Source: 55-13 sp964501275 (GTDB lineage Bacteria; Armatimonadota; Fimbriimonadia; Fimbriimonadales; Fimbriimonadaceae). From it: a stretch of DNA of 64,000 nucleotides. Below, piece after piece: positions 26,539 to 34,685 of this stretch (positions are counted from its first letter, which is position 1; every line of letters starts with the position of its first letter). The translations under genes were made by a program, and so were the position numbers. The notes below the pieces were generated by a model, which searched no databases, was not told the origin of the DNA, and saw only the letters and a program-made list of their open reading frames with translations. The stretch lies in the NCBI GenBank assembly GCA_964501275.1, contig CAZCSP010000013.1, positions 1 through 64,000 of the forward strand. Direction: 5' to 3'.

Positions 26539-26593
26539 ACCTCCCCCTCCTCCAAGTGGTTCGTCTTGGAGGAGGGGGCCGGGGGGTGGAGGT
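26538..26593. repeat. GGAGG/CCTCC hairpin element
   Basis: CCCCCTCCTCCAAG and CTTGGAGGAGGGGG pair across TGGTTCGT, followed by GGGGGGTGGAGGT. It is nearly the same as 2246-2302 and as the inverted copy embedded in the phage portal gene at 48474-48534. It begins at the last base of the upstream stop codon. Confidence 0.8.
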
Positions 26594-26636
26594 GCGTCAG
26601 CCGAGTGCGTGTACCTCACCTCAGCATGTACAGGTC

Positions 26637-26939
26637 CTAGTCTGACTCGACGACTTCCCAATACCCGCCCTTGTCCGGTCCGACGCGCTTGAGTCGGCCT
26701 TGCTCCCGGAGTTCTCTGAGGTAACGTTCGACCGTACGGGAGGTCTTGTTTAGTAAGGTGGCAAGTTCTTTGGCTGATAGGGTTGGCTGCTGTTTTAGCA
26801 GGTCCAGAAGCCTGTGTTTTTCTCCGACATTTTCTCCGACATCCGCCGTTTCGGTGGCAATGTCGATGTATTTGTAGAGCGGATTGGCAATCACGTCCAG
26901 CATGAAATCAGTTAACGGATGAACCTTCATCCTCAACAT
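26637..26939 (-). CDS. Winged helix-turn-helix protein, possible remnant of a larger regulator
   Basis: 100 residues. The second half is a winged helix: TLSAKELATLLNKTSRTVERYLRELREQGRLKRVGP followed by the wing GGYWEV. This ending is typical of the C-terminus of AlbA_2/RecG-like and Fic-type proteins, where it follows a large N-terminal domain that is missing here. It may be a decayed gene or a stand-alone regulator. GAGG lies about seven bases before ATG 26939; ATG 26930 is possible. It is divergent from the phosphatase gene 34 bases away. Confidence 0.6.
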   Translation of the reverse strand: MLRMKVHPLTDFMLDVIANPLYKYIDIATETADVGENVGEKHRLLDLLKQQPTLSAKELATLLNKTSRTVERYLRELREQGRLKRVGPDKGGYWEVVESD

Positions 26940-26960
26940 CTTCCAATCCTCACCCCCAGG

Positions 26961-26966
26961 TACAAT
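26961..26966 (+). promoter_or_regulatory. -10 box TACAAT, probable leaderless promoter
   Basis: TACAAT ends six bases before the ATG at 26973 of the histidine phosphatase gene. Confidence 0.5.
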
Positions 26967-26972
26967 TGAAGG

Positions 26973-27611
26973 ATGCGCCTTTACCTGGTTCGGCATGGCC
27001 AGACTTCTTGGAATGCCGAGCAACGTGCGCAAGGGCATTCTAATATTTCTCTTGACCCAGAAGGCTTGGAGCAGGCTCGGCTTTTGGGGCAGAGGTTTCT
27101 TGGCAAGCGGATCAGCAGAGTTCTCTGCAGCGACCTCGACCGTGCTCGACAGACCGCCGATCCGATTGCCGACGTTACCGGCGCCGTTCTGGAAGAAACG
27201 CCGATCCTCCGCGAGCGTGGATTTGGGGACTGGGAGGGGGAGTTTTTTAAGGATATCGCCAACTGGTGGCCTGCGCTGGAGGCGATGCAGGGGGCGGATC
27301 GGCTTCAGTTGCGTCCGCCCAATGGGGAGTCTTTTGAGGACGTTTGGCATCGGCTGGACCCGATTATCGAGGACTTGCGAACCGATGATGGGACCACGGT
27401 GGTGGTCAGCCATGGGGGGACCTGTGGACTTCTTTTGGCTAGGTTGATTAAGGGAAACTTGGAATCATCGCGAGCTTTCCGATTTGGCAATACAAGCGTC
27501 ACGAAGCTGGAACGTCGCCCCGAAGGGCTGTTTATGATCCAGTACTACAACGATACGTCGCACTTAAGCGAGGGTGCGTTGACCGGCAGTGTCGATGGCG
27601 CGGCTCGTTAA
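26973..27611 (+). CDS. Histidine phosphatase family protein (phosphoglycerate mutase-like)
   Basis: 212 residues opening MRLYLVRHGQTSWN, where RHG holds the phosphorylated His, then SDLDRARQTADPI with the second Arg, ERGFGDWEG with the acid Glu, and VVVSHGGTCGLLL with the second His. These proteins remove phosphate from small metabolites such as sugar phosphates or alpha-ribazole phosphate. The end overlaps by 23 bases the start of the lnt gene. The exact substrate is not readable. Confidence 0.92.
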   Translation: MRLYLVRHGQTSWNAEQRAQGHSNISLDPEGLEQARLLGQRFLGKRISRVLCSDLDRARQTADPIADVTGAVLEETPILRERGFGDWEGEFFKDIANWWPALEAMQGADRLQLRPPNGESFEDVWHRLDPIIEDLRTDDGTTVVVSHGGTCGLLLARLIKGNLESSRAFRFGNTSVTKLERRPEGLFMIQYYNDTSHLSEGALTGSVDGAAR

Positions 27612-29052
27612 GGCTTGGCCCTGTTTGGCGAGCGCGGCTCTGGTCAGCCTCGCTTTTCCGCCTTTCAACCTGGGACTGCTGGTTTTGGTTGGATTGGTCC
27701 CGTGGCTGGGTTCTCTTAGGGAAGCTAACGGTCGGGAGGGGTTTCGGAGCGGGTGGACGTTCGGTTTCCTAATGATGTTGGCCCAGATGCTCTGGATGTT
27801 CACTTTTGTCAATAAGTGGATTCAGAACCCGGTCCTTTCCCTGATTCCCTATTTGCTGGGTTGTGCCTACTTGGCGCTGTTTTTTGGCCTGTTTGGAAGC
27901 CTCTGTGCGCTTTGTTGGCGGCACCGGATGCCGTGGGCGATTCCGTTGGTGTGGGCAGGGGTCGAGGTTTTGCGGTCTTACATCCCGGCGATGGCCTTTC
28001 CGTTTGGCCTCCTTGCGACTCCGCTTTGGCCCTACCCTTGGATGATCCAGGGAGCCTATTTTGGGTCTATTTTCTTTGTCAGCGCTTGGGTGGTGACGGT
28101 GAATTTGTTCACAACGCTTGCGTTGACGAAGGGGTCGAGTTGGCAACAGGTACGGGTTTATGTGGTGCCTATCGTCTTGGTTCTGCTGGGTTCCTGGGTT
28201 TGGTACAACGACGAGTTGCCAAGCGAGCGGTTCGCGGTTTCAGTGGGACAGCCGGGGGCGGATTTGGCCTTTGGCGACCCGGTGCAGAACGCCCTGAAGA
28301 TTGGCGAGGAAGTAGAGAAGTTCACCGCCCAGGCAATGTTGAACGGATCGAAGTTGTTGGTTTTGCCGGAGGGGATTGCGGGGCAGTCGGGGGCGTTTCC
28401 GCCGACTCCGCCGTTCAACGTGAATGCGGAGATGCCGGTGATTTTTGGCGGGCAGAGGGGTTCGGAGCCTCGGTACCAAACGGCGTTTGCGTTCGACGGG
28501 ACGTGGCAGTATGCGGATAAGACCCGCCTAGTGATCTTTGGCGAGTACGTTCCGTTCCGCGAGAGTATCCCGATCATTGCGAGCACGTTCAACATCCCAG
28601 GCGCAGACCTGACTCCAGGGACGGAACTGAAGCCGCTGCGCGTAGGTGATCGCACGGTGGGTCCGGCTATCTGTTTTGAGGCTTTGTTCCCGGATATCTC
28701 CTATCGTCATGCCCAGAACGGGGCGGAACTGCTGGCGGTGTTGTCGGTAGACGACTGGTACATGGGCACGGCGGCGCCTGATCATTTGAAGGCGGCTTCG
28801 ATTTGGCGAGCCGTAGAGAGCGGGCTTCCGCTGGTCCGCGCGGCGTCTATGGGCCACTCGTTTGCGGTGGACCAACGGGGAAACGTGCTGCGCGAAGTCC
28901 CCATTGGTGGGGCGGAGAGTTTCCGGGTGGAACTGCCCATTGGTCCGCCCGCTCCATTCCCTGGGTTCTACGCGTTCCCCATTCTCGCACTTGTCTCCCT
29001 GGTCTTGACGCCAATCGGGGCGTGGGTCTGGGGGAGGCGAAGGATTGCTTGA
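27589..29052 (+). CDS. lnt: Apolipoprotein N-acyltransferase
   Basis: 487 residues: six N-terminal membrane helices (residues 10-205) and a nitrilase domain (215-450), closing with one more helix. The catalytic triad is visible: Glu in LVLPEGIAG, Lys in YADKTRLVIFGEYVPF, Cys in PAICFEALFP. Lnt adds the third acyl chain to lipoproteins in the inner membrane, which implies a diderm envelope. The start may be GTG 27589 or ATG 27595; both overlap the phosphatase gene. Confidence 0.95.
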   Translation: MSMARLVKAWPCLASAALVSLAFPPFNLGLLVLVGLVPWLGSLREANGREGFRSGWTFGFLMMLAQMLWMFTFVNKWIQNPVLSLIPYLLGCAYLALFFGLFGSLCALCWRHRMPWAIPLVWAGVEVLRSYIPAMAFPFGLLATPLWPYPWMIQGAYFGSIFFVSAWVVTVNLFTTLALTKGSSWQQVRVYVVPIVLVLLGSWVWYNDELPSERFAVSVGQPGADLAFGDPVQNALKIGEEVEKFTAQAMLNGSKLLVLPEGIAGQSGAFPPTPPFNVNAEMPVIFGGQRGSEPRYQTAFAFDGTWQYADKTRLVIFGEYVPFRESIPIIASTFNIPGADLTPGTELKPLRVGDRTVGPAICFEALFPDISYRHAQNGAELLAVLSVDDWYMGTAAPDHLKAASIWRAVESGLPLVRAASMGHSFAVDQRGNVLREVPIGGAESFRVELPIGPPAPFPGFYAFPILALVSLVLTPIGAWVWGRRRIA

Positions 29053-29163
29053 TCGCTTGGTTGCTGGATTACTGGACTTCTTTGGCATGGAGGCGCTTTA
29101 GAACGCCTGCCTTACCTCCACCAACTCAACATTCCCATGGGTCCTATCGGCTTGTGACAGTTG

Positions 29164-29628
29164 ATGGACAATGTCGGAGTGGATCGTGTTGAGTTAACCT
29201 CTTCAGAGCGGCAGGGGGCGGCGGCGGCTCATGCTTCGGGCATTTTCTTTCCTTTGCTGGGGCCTATTGTGGTCTTCTTTGTGGGGCGGAATTCGAAGTA
29301 CGTCCGCTACCATGCCCTGCATTCGTTTGTGGGGATGCTCCTGCTGAACATCGTGCTGTTCACCCTGGGGGCGATCTCCCTTGGTTACTCGCTTTACAAC
29401 CTCTACCAGCACTACCAGGAGAACTTTGAGAACTTCGTCTGGTGGCACGTCTTGGTGAAATCGGTGGCGGTTTGGGTGGTGTTTGCGCTGATTGGACTGG
29501 TGAACGCCGTGGTCAATATCGTCCAGGCGATGCGAGCCTATCGGGGAGAGTGGCCTCGAAAGAGCCTGACGACGTCGATCGTGAACCGGTTTGTCCGCAA
29601 GCCGGAGCCGTTGCCTCAGACCAGTTAG
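29164..29628 (+). CDS. DUF4870 membrane protein
   Basis: About 154 residues. After a polar start (ELTSSERQGAAAAHASG) come the DUF4870 landmarks: FFPLLGPIVVFFVGRNSKYVRYHALHSF, then two further hydrophobic helices and a last one with NAVVNIVQAMRAYRGEWPR. Small proteins of this family sit in the inner membrane; their role is unknown. It follows lnt on the same strand. A TTG codon directly before ATG is an alternative start. Confidence 0.87.
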   Translation: MDNVGVDRVELTSSERQGAAAAHASGIFFPLLGPIVVFFVGRNSKYVRYHALHSFVGMLLLNIVLFTLGAISLGYSLYNLYQHYQENFENFVWWHVLVKSVAVWVVFALIGLVNAVVNIVQAMRAYRGEWPRKSLTTSIVNRFVRKPEPLPQTS

Positions 29629-29677
29629 TGCTGCAACCATGTAAATCCAACATTAAATGTTTGATTTGCACGGTTAC

Positions 29678-30061
29678 TCACCACCCGAACCGGGTTAGGC
29701 CGGGGATGTGGTCGAAGCGCTTGTCGCGACTCAGAATGGCGAGTTGGTGTTCACGGGCAAGGGCGGCGATCCATATGTCGTTCTCCGGGAGCGGCCTTCC
29801 AAGAGCGCGAAGCTCCTCGCGGATTTCTGCGTAGCAGTTCGCCGTAGATCGTGTCAAATCCAGTACGTCGCATTCCCCCTCCAACTCGGCAAGCCAAGCT
29901 TCGATTTTGAGTCGATCCCTTGAGCGAAGGAGCCCGAATCGGTATTCACCCAACACGATAACAGGCAGTTGGTGGCGTCCCGAAGTCCGAATCAGGCGAA
30001 CAACGTCTGGATCACCGACAGCGAGGGCGCTTAGGGCGTTTGTGTCGATGATCATTTCCAA
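29678..30061 (-). CDS. vapC: PIN-domain toxin (VapC family)
   Basis: 127 residues with the PIN acidic set: Asp in MIIDTNALSAL, Glu in IVLGEYRFGL, Asp in PENDIWIAALA and Asp in SRDKRFDHI. The domain is an Mg-dependent RNase that cuts tRNA or rRNA when free of antitoxin. The start overlaps by ten bases the end of the upstream antitoxin gene, the usual VapBC order. Confidence 0.92.
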   Translation of the reverse strand: MEMIIDTNALSALAVGDPDVVRLIRTSGRHQLPVIVLGEYRFGLLRSRDRLKIEAWLAELEGECDVLDLTRSTANCYAEIREELRALGRPLPENDIWIAALAREHQLAILSRDKRFDHIPGLTRFGW

Positions 30062-30306
30062 TCTTCTGGGTCGATTCGGGAGAACTCTTCGTCGATGGTC
30101 TGCTGGATGCGCCCGATCTCCTCTTTCTTGTCCGCAAACGCACCGATCAGGCGTTCGATCCCTGGCTTTCGAACTTCCTGCTTTTCATCTAAAACAAGGC
30201 CGTTCAATGCCTCGATCAGCACCTGGCGGAAGGTCTTGCCCCTGGCTGCGGCATACAGCTTTGCTTGCGTTAGCAGGGCGTCGGGGAGTTCAATCGTCGT
30301 TTTCAT
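30052..30306 (-). CDS. vapB: VapB-like antitoxin
   Basis: 84 residues: a ribbon-helix-helix N-terminus (MKTTIELPDALLTQAKLYAAARGKTFRQVLIEAL) for DNA binding, then an acidic C-terminal tail (EEIGRIQQTIDEEFSRIDPED) likely to wrap the toxin. It precedes vapC and overlaps it. The RHH dimer usually represses the operon. The 5' region is AT-richer than its surroundings. Confidence 0.87.
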   Translation of the reverse strand: MKTTIELPDALLTQAKLYAAARGKTFRQVLIEALNGLVLDEKQEVRKPGIERLIGAFADKKEEIGRIQQTIDEEFSRIDPEDWK

Positions 30307-30414
30307 CCTTTAGCTTTATACCCTGCCACCCATATTGATATGCCCATATTTTCGAGAGGGCATAACGGTTTTGTGGCGTTGCGGTGTTGTGGGAGTTGTC
30401 CAGGTTGGTTAGTA

Positions 30415-32121
30415 TTAGGTAAACGGATCGGCGCCGTCGGGGGTGGACCAGTTGAACTTGGTTTTTTCTCCCTGAATCCGCCAGCGGCGGGGGTTTGTGG
30501 TGTTCATCCAATCCAGGGGCTCGGCTATGGGGCGTTCTTCGGCGGCGTTTGCAAAGGCTTCTCGGAGGGCGGTCCATTCGTGGGGGCCGAGGGCGGCGGG
30601 GTCGATGGAGACGAAGAGGGGGGCACCGCTTTGGCTGACGAGGCGGAGCCATTCCGACGCCTGGACGCCTTTGTGATCCTCGGTGATCGCCGCCACGTCG
30701 GGGTCGGCTCCGTAGAAGGTTCCTTGGTGGGCGAGGCGGAAGGCGAGGGCGTTGACGCCCATCTTGCGGGTGCGGTTCCAGTCGCGACCGCTGGTGTCGT
30801 CGCCGATGCGGTTGAGTTCAAAGACCCCGGCGCTGAGGTGGCTGAAGGTGTTGCAGCCCAGGACATAGGCCGACCCCGCCGCGATGCGGATTTGGTCGTA
30901 GAGATCGTTGACGATCTCGGCGGTGGTGCGGGAGCGGTCGTGGAAGTGCCAGCCATCCGGGGTGATGCTCGGCCCCATCTGGAATCCCCAGCGGCCCGCG
31001 ATGTCCCAACTGGTGAAGTCGTGTTTGATGAGTTCGTATCCCCAATCGGCCAATCGGGAGATGGTTTCGGAGATGTACTTGACGACTTCGGGATGGGTGG
31101 GGTCGAGGGCGTTGGGGTCTCTCTGCGACCGCCAGGCGTCGGGGGTTTTGAGGCTGGGGGCCAGGGGGCGGACCCAGATGCCGGGGCGGACGCCGATGTC
31201 TTTTAGGTTGGAGGCAACCGCCGCCATGTCGCCAAACTTCTCGTTGCCCTGGTCATAGGGGCCTTGGTCGATGCCGCCCGGACTCCAGCCGGCGTCGATC
31301 ACCGAGAACGGACGGTTGGCGACGTTGGGCGCGAGCTCGGCCACGATCCGGCTGGTCTCCAGAATCTGCTCCGCGCTGTTCTGGCCATAGAGGCTGTACC
31401 AGTCGTTGACGCCATAGATGGGATAGGGGGCCAGTCGGGGGTAGGGGCACATCTGGCGGCAGAACTCTTGATGGGATTGGAAGGCGGTCTCGCCCTCACG
31501 TCCTTCTCGCGAGACGACTTCGCATAACTCGACCTCGCGCTCTCCCAGGCGAACTCCTGAGCCGCCGTTGCGCACGTCCAGCCAGAGAGTCATGCCGGAG
31601 CGGTCGGCTATCCAAAAGCAGAAGGCGCTGGGGCGGGCGACGATGCCGTAGCCGTGGGTTCGCTTGCCGTCGTGGGCCAGGAAGTACCAGGGCATGGGGC
31701 GGTCGGGGGTTTCCCCGCGCCATTCCAGGTCGCCATAGGATCGCTCCCAGCAGTCGCCTAGGTAGCGTTTGACGCCGACGATGTTCGCCTGCCAGCGGAT
31801 GGCGACCCAGGTTGGCTCCAGGCTCTCGGCGGACAGGGTGAAGCGCTGGCGGTCGGAGAAGATCGTCGTCTTCAGGCTGGCGCCGTCGCAGACCCAGAGC
31901 CCGCCGCGAAGGGATTCCATGCGGTAGGTTTGTCCATCGGCGAGGATGCGCACGGAGTCGGGGGGGCGGAGCAGGGAGAGGTAGCTATCCGAGGATTCGG
32001 CGGGGAAGGGGGACGGGACGTTCTTGGCGATCGGTCCCAGCTTCTTGGTGACGACCTTTCCGGCGGACGTAAACAGCCCGCCCAGGAAATCGCGCCTGCT
32101 TTCGGGGTCTTGGGGTGGCAT
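30415..32121 (-). CDS. Clan GH-D glycoside hydrolase (alpha-galactosidase / GH36-like) with Tat-like leader
   Basis: 568 residues from ATG 32119-32121. The N-terminus SRRDFLGGLFTS resembles a twin-arginine motif but lacks a long hydrophobic core, so export is unsure. The barrel has YGVNDWYSLYG, VIDAGWSPGG, GIWVRPLAP, YELIKHDFTSWD (likely nucleophile Asp) and NRIGDDTSGRDWN (likely acid/base Asp), the melibiase pattern. A N-terminal beta-rich domain (60-220) and a short C-terminal sandwich flank it. It should release alpha-galactose or related residues. Confidence 0.85.
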   Translation of the reverse strand: MPPQDPESRRDFLGGLFTSAGKVVTKKLGPIAKNVPSPFPAESSDSYLSLLRPPDSVRILADGQTYRMESLRGGLWVCDGASLKTTIFSDRQRFTLSAESLEPTWVAIRWQANIVGVKRYLGDCWERSYGDLEWRGETPDRPMPWYFLAHDGKRTHGYGIVARPSAFCFWIADRSGMTLWLDVRNGGSGVRLGEREVELCEVVSREGREGETAFQSHQEFCRQMCPYPRLAPYPIYGVNDWYSLYGQNSAEQILETSRIVAELAPNVANRPFSVIDAGWSPGGIDQGPYDQGNEKFGDMAAVASNLKDIGVRPGIWVRPLAPSLKTPDAWRSQRDPNALDPTHPEVVKYISETISRLADWGYELIKHDFTSWDIAGRWGFQMGPSITPDGWHFHDRSRTTAEIVNDLYDQIRIAAGSAYVLGCNTFSHLSAGVFELNRIGDDTSGRDWNRTRKMGVNALAFRLAHQGTFYGADPDVAAITEDHKGVQASEWLRLVSQSGAPLFVSIDPAALGPHEWTALREAFANAAEERPIAEPLDWMNTTNPRRWRIQGEKTKFNWSTPDGADPFT

Positions 32122-32331
32122 TGGATTAAGTATGGAACGGGCGGGGGGAGGGAGGTGGGGAATTAGGGAAGGAGGGAAGGACCAACGACGAACTACGAAC
32201 GACGAATGGTTGGGGGTGGGGCACAGTTCTCCGCTTATAGGGCTCACCTTGCCTAAGTTCGCGTATTTCGGATACATACGGGGAACCTGGCCTCACCCCC
32301 AACCCCCTCAAGGGGGCTCGGATCGCTTCCG

Positions 32332-33249
32332 CTATTTGGCTTGTAGCAGTTCCAGCAGTTCTTCGGGGAGATCGACGGATAGGGTTTTGTTTTCGACCTT
32401 GGTGGGGACGATGGTGAACTTGCCTTCTCGCCACCAGAGGAGTTCGGGGGTGATGGAGCCGGGGCCTTCGGCGAACATACCTTGGGCCATGGGGAAGAAG
32501 ACGTTGATGGCCTCTTCCAATCCTGCCGGGCTCTCTATGGAGTAGAAGACGAAGCTGTGGCGGTTGGGGATGATGACGAGGGCGCCGATGGGGTTGACGG
32601 GGACCAGATAGCGGTCGAGGAGGAGGGCGTGGCTGGCGGTGAAGAAGCTGTCGCCGGAGATGGATCGGATGCTGATGCCGCTGGGAAGCTCGTGGCCTGA
32701 CACGGAGACCGACTCTTGCCGCCACACCTGGTCGAGGGCGATGTCGAGCAGTTCTTTCTCGCGGCCCACATAGCCCCAATTCTTGATCTGGTCGGGGGTC
32801 ACGGACTGGATGGTTTCGGGAAGGTCGATGGCGAGGAGAGTGACAAAGGCGTCGCAGACTTTGAGGTCGATGTCGGCCTGGAAATCGGGGAGGCCATCTG
32901 TCGGATACAGGCGGACGCGCAGCTGTTCCTTGACGTCTTCGAAAGAGGGTTGTTCCAGTTGGCAGGTAGTCATCTTCAGGATGGTTTGGACGAAGTGATC
33001 GAGGTAGTCCTTGCGGTCGGCGGGGTCGATCTGTCGCCAAGTCTGGGCCATGTTCATGATGCCGTAGGTCTTGTCTTCGTCCCTCTCAGGCCGCCAGTAG
33101 CCTTCCTGAAGGTTGAGGTTGTAGGGGGCGGCGTAGCGGTCGAGAACCTCGGTGAGATTCTTTGAGAATTCGATGAAGTCCGACTGGCTGAGGAAATCCG
33201 CCCATGCCGGATGCTCCGGCTGGGAGAAGATGCGCTTCAGGAAAGACAT
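32332..33249 (-). CDS. Hypothetical protein, 305 aa
   Basis: A soluble protein beginning MSFLKRIFSQPEHPAW, without signal peptide. It has DLKVCDAFVTLLAIDLPETIQ in the middle and FFTASHALLLDRYLVPVNPIGALVIIPNRHSFVFYSIESP later, reminiscent of DUF1444-type proteins, but the match is weak. It lies upstream of the galactosidase-like gene on the same strand, separated by about 210 bases with a short repeat. Function unknown. Confidence 0.65.
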   Translation of the reverse strand: MSFLKRIFSQPEHPAWADFLSQSDFIEFSKNLTEVLDRYAAPYNLNLQEGYWRPERDEDKTYGIMNMAQTWRQIDPADRKDYLDHFVQTILKMTTCQLEQPSFEDVKEQLRVRLYPTDGLPDFQADIDLKVCDAFVTLLAIDLPETIQSVTPDQIKNWGYVGREKELLDIALDQVWRQESVSVSGHELPSGISIRSISGDSFFTASHALLLDRYLVPVNPIGALVIIPNRHSFVFYSIESPAGLEEAINVFFPMAQGMFAEGPGSITPELLWWREGKFTIVPTKVENKTLSVDLPEELLELLQAK

Positions 33250-33312
33250 GAGGGCTTATGGCTTTTGGGTTCTTAGGCTTTAGGTTTTGGGTTTTGGGTT
33301 TGGGAGTGCGGA
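33250..33312. repeat. Left half of the composite GT-rich repeat
   Basis: Units of TTTGGGTTCTTAGGCTTTAGG and TTTTGGGTTTTGGGTTT with no AC-rich right arm nearby: a solitary arm of the composite family. Confidence 0.6.
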
Positions 33313-33482
33313 GTGCGAAGGGCTAAGTGCGAAGTTCCGAACACGCGGCTTGAGCCCTGGCACGAACCATCCAGGGGGTACGGGCTTGGCGGTTCTTGGA
33401 TTTCCGGTTTTCGAGTTCCGGCTTCCGACCTGGCATCGGAACGGTTGGATGGGGAAGTTGGTTATACTTGAGTGGACGGGAA

Positions 33483-33911
33483 ATGCTTAATCGAAGCTTT
33501 GCCTTGATAGCCGGGAAGTTGGCGCTTGCGCTACTTTTGATGGCGTTCAGCGTCATTGGCGCGGCGGGGACGATGCGGTGTTTCTTTGGGCTTCCCATGG
33601 AAGAGACGGTGGCCGTGGCGGCTCCTGTCGAAGCATCGGATTGTTGCCCTTCCAAAATTGCGACGCCCGATCCAGCGCCATCGAGGCAGGCCTGCTGTTG
33701 CGTGGATGTGATGGAGAGGTCCATCATCGAGATCAACGCGGCGGCTCCAGTTGTTTTCGTTTTCGACTTCCCAATTCTCGACAGCCCGGCTCCTTCATTT
33801 GAGTTTGAAAGCCTCGAGATTCCGGTTCAGCAAATTCGATGGCCCGAGGTCCATGGTCCGCCCGGCATTGATCGTATTCCCGCTTCTCCCCGAGCCCCTC
33901 CGTCAGCGTAG
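33483..33911 (+). CDS. Small Cys-rich membrane-anchored protein at head of metal cluster
   Basis: 142 residues. One N-terminal helix (residues 6-29, SFALIAGKLALALLLMAFSVIGAAG) serves as signal or anchor. The exported part has DCCPSK and then QACCCVDVMER, five Cys in about 20 residues, a likely metal or redox site. The C-terminus is Pro-rich. It starts the same-strand group of YHS, YtkA-like and Cys-rich outer membrane proteins and CopZ/CopA, so a role in copper handling is likely. TATACT at 33462-33467 and GGACGGGA before ATG support the start. Confidence 0.72.
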   Translation: MLNRSFALIAGKLALALLLMAFSVIGAAGTMRCFFGLPMEETVAVAAPVEASDCCPSKIATPDPAPSRQACCCVDVMERSIIEINAAAPVVFVFDFPILDSPAPSFEFESLEIPVQQIRWPEVHGPPGIDRIPASPRAPPSA

Positions 33912-33978
33912 TTTCCCCCTCTCTGCCATCTCGTCCCTTGTTTCAGGGACCCTGGGAAATACGTTTACGGAGAATTCA

Positions 33979-34542
33979 ATGTTTATCACCACTTTAGCTA
34001 CGCTCGTCTTGGCCCAAGCCCCGCTTTCCTGCGCGGTCATGGGTTCGCCCGTCAAAGGCAAAGGCTCTGGCGCGATCGACTACAACGGCGCTCGCTACAC
34101 CATGTGTTGTGCGGGCTGCGATGGCGGGTTCAAAGCCACGCCGGATAAGTTCCTGAAGCAGTCGGCGGAAAAGAAGCTGACGGTCGGCGTCTTCCTGTAT
34201 GACCCCACTACGGGGGCGAAGATCGTCGAGAAGGATGCGAAGGGATCTTCCGACTTCGGCGGCCTGCGCTACTTCTTTGCGACGGCGGAGGCCAAGAAAG
34301 CCTTTGACGCGGAGCCCAAGAAGTTCACGGTCCAGCCCAAGAAGGAAGCACTCTGGTGCCCGGTTATGAACCACGGGATTGCTGACTACAGCAAGGCCGG
34401 AGCCTATGTAGACCAGGGCGACACTCGCTACTACCTCTGCTGCGCCGGATGCCTGGGCAAGATGAAAGAGAAGCCCGCCGAGTTTGCGGCAAAGGTTGCC
34501 GACAAGGTAGCTGCGCCGAAGGCTGTGGCGGTCAAGGGCTAG
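33979..34542 (+). CDS. Secreted double YHS/TRASH-domain metal-binding protein
   Basis: 187 residues from ATG 33979 with upstream GGAG. After a short signal peptide come two copies of a YHS-like domain: LSCAVMGSPVKGKG...YTMCCAGCDGGFKATPDKF (about 15-55) and ALWCPVMNHGIADY...YYLCCAGCLGKMKEKPAEF (about 118-165). Between them a third YHS-like segment, LRYFFATAEAKKAFDAEPKKF, lacks the Cys. The CPVM and CCxxC residues bind soft metals such as copper. The open frame upstream was rejected; it lies in the previous gene. Confidence 0.85.
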   Translation: MFITTLATLVLAQAPLSCAVMGSPVKGKGSGAIDYNGARYTMCCAGCDGGFKATPDKFLKQSAEKKLTVGVFLYDPTTGAKIVEKDAKGSSDFGGLRYFFATAEAKKAFDAEPKKFTVQPKKEALWCPVMNHGIADYSKAGAYVDQGDTRYYLCCAGCLGKMKEKPAEFAAKVADKVAAPKAVAVKG

Positions 34543-34548
34543 GCGGGG

Positions 34549-34665
34549 CTGGGCGTTGGGTTTTAGGTTTTAGGTTTTGGGTGTTCCTCTATAGGCCTTA
34601 TATGACTTATAGGACTTATCCAATCTCATAGCCCAACACCTACAACCCAACGCCCAACGCCCTCC
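34549..34665. repeat. Composite GT-rich / AC-rich inverted repeat element
   Basis: Left arm GGCGTTGGGTTTTAGG, central CTATAGGCCTTATATGAC and TTATAGGACTTATCC, right arm CAACACC / CCCAACGCCCAACGCCC. It separates two genes of the metal cluster, and the next gene has its GGAGAG ribosome site right after it. Confidence 0.75.
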
Positions 34666-34685
34666 CTCCCAAAGGAGAGCAATCT

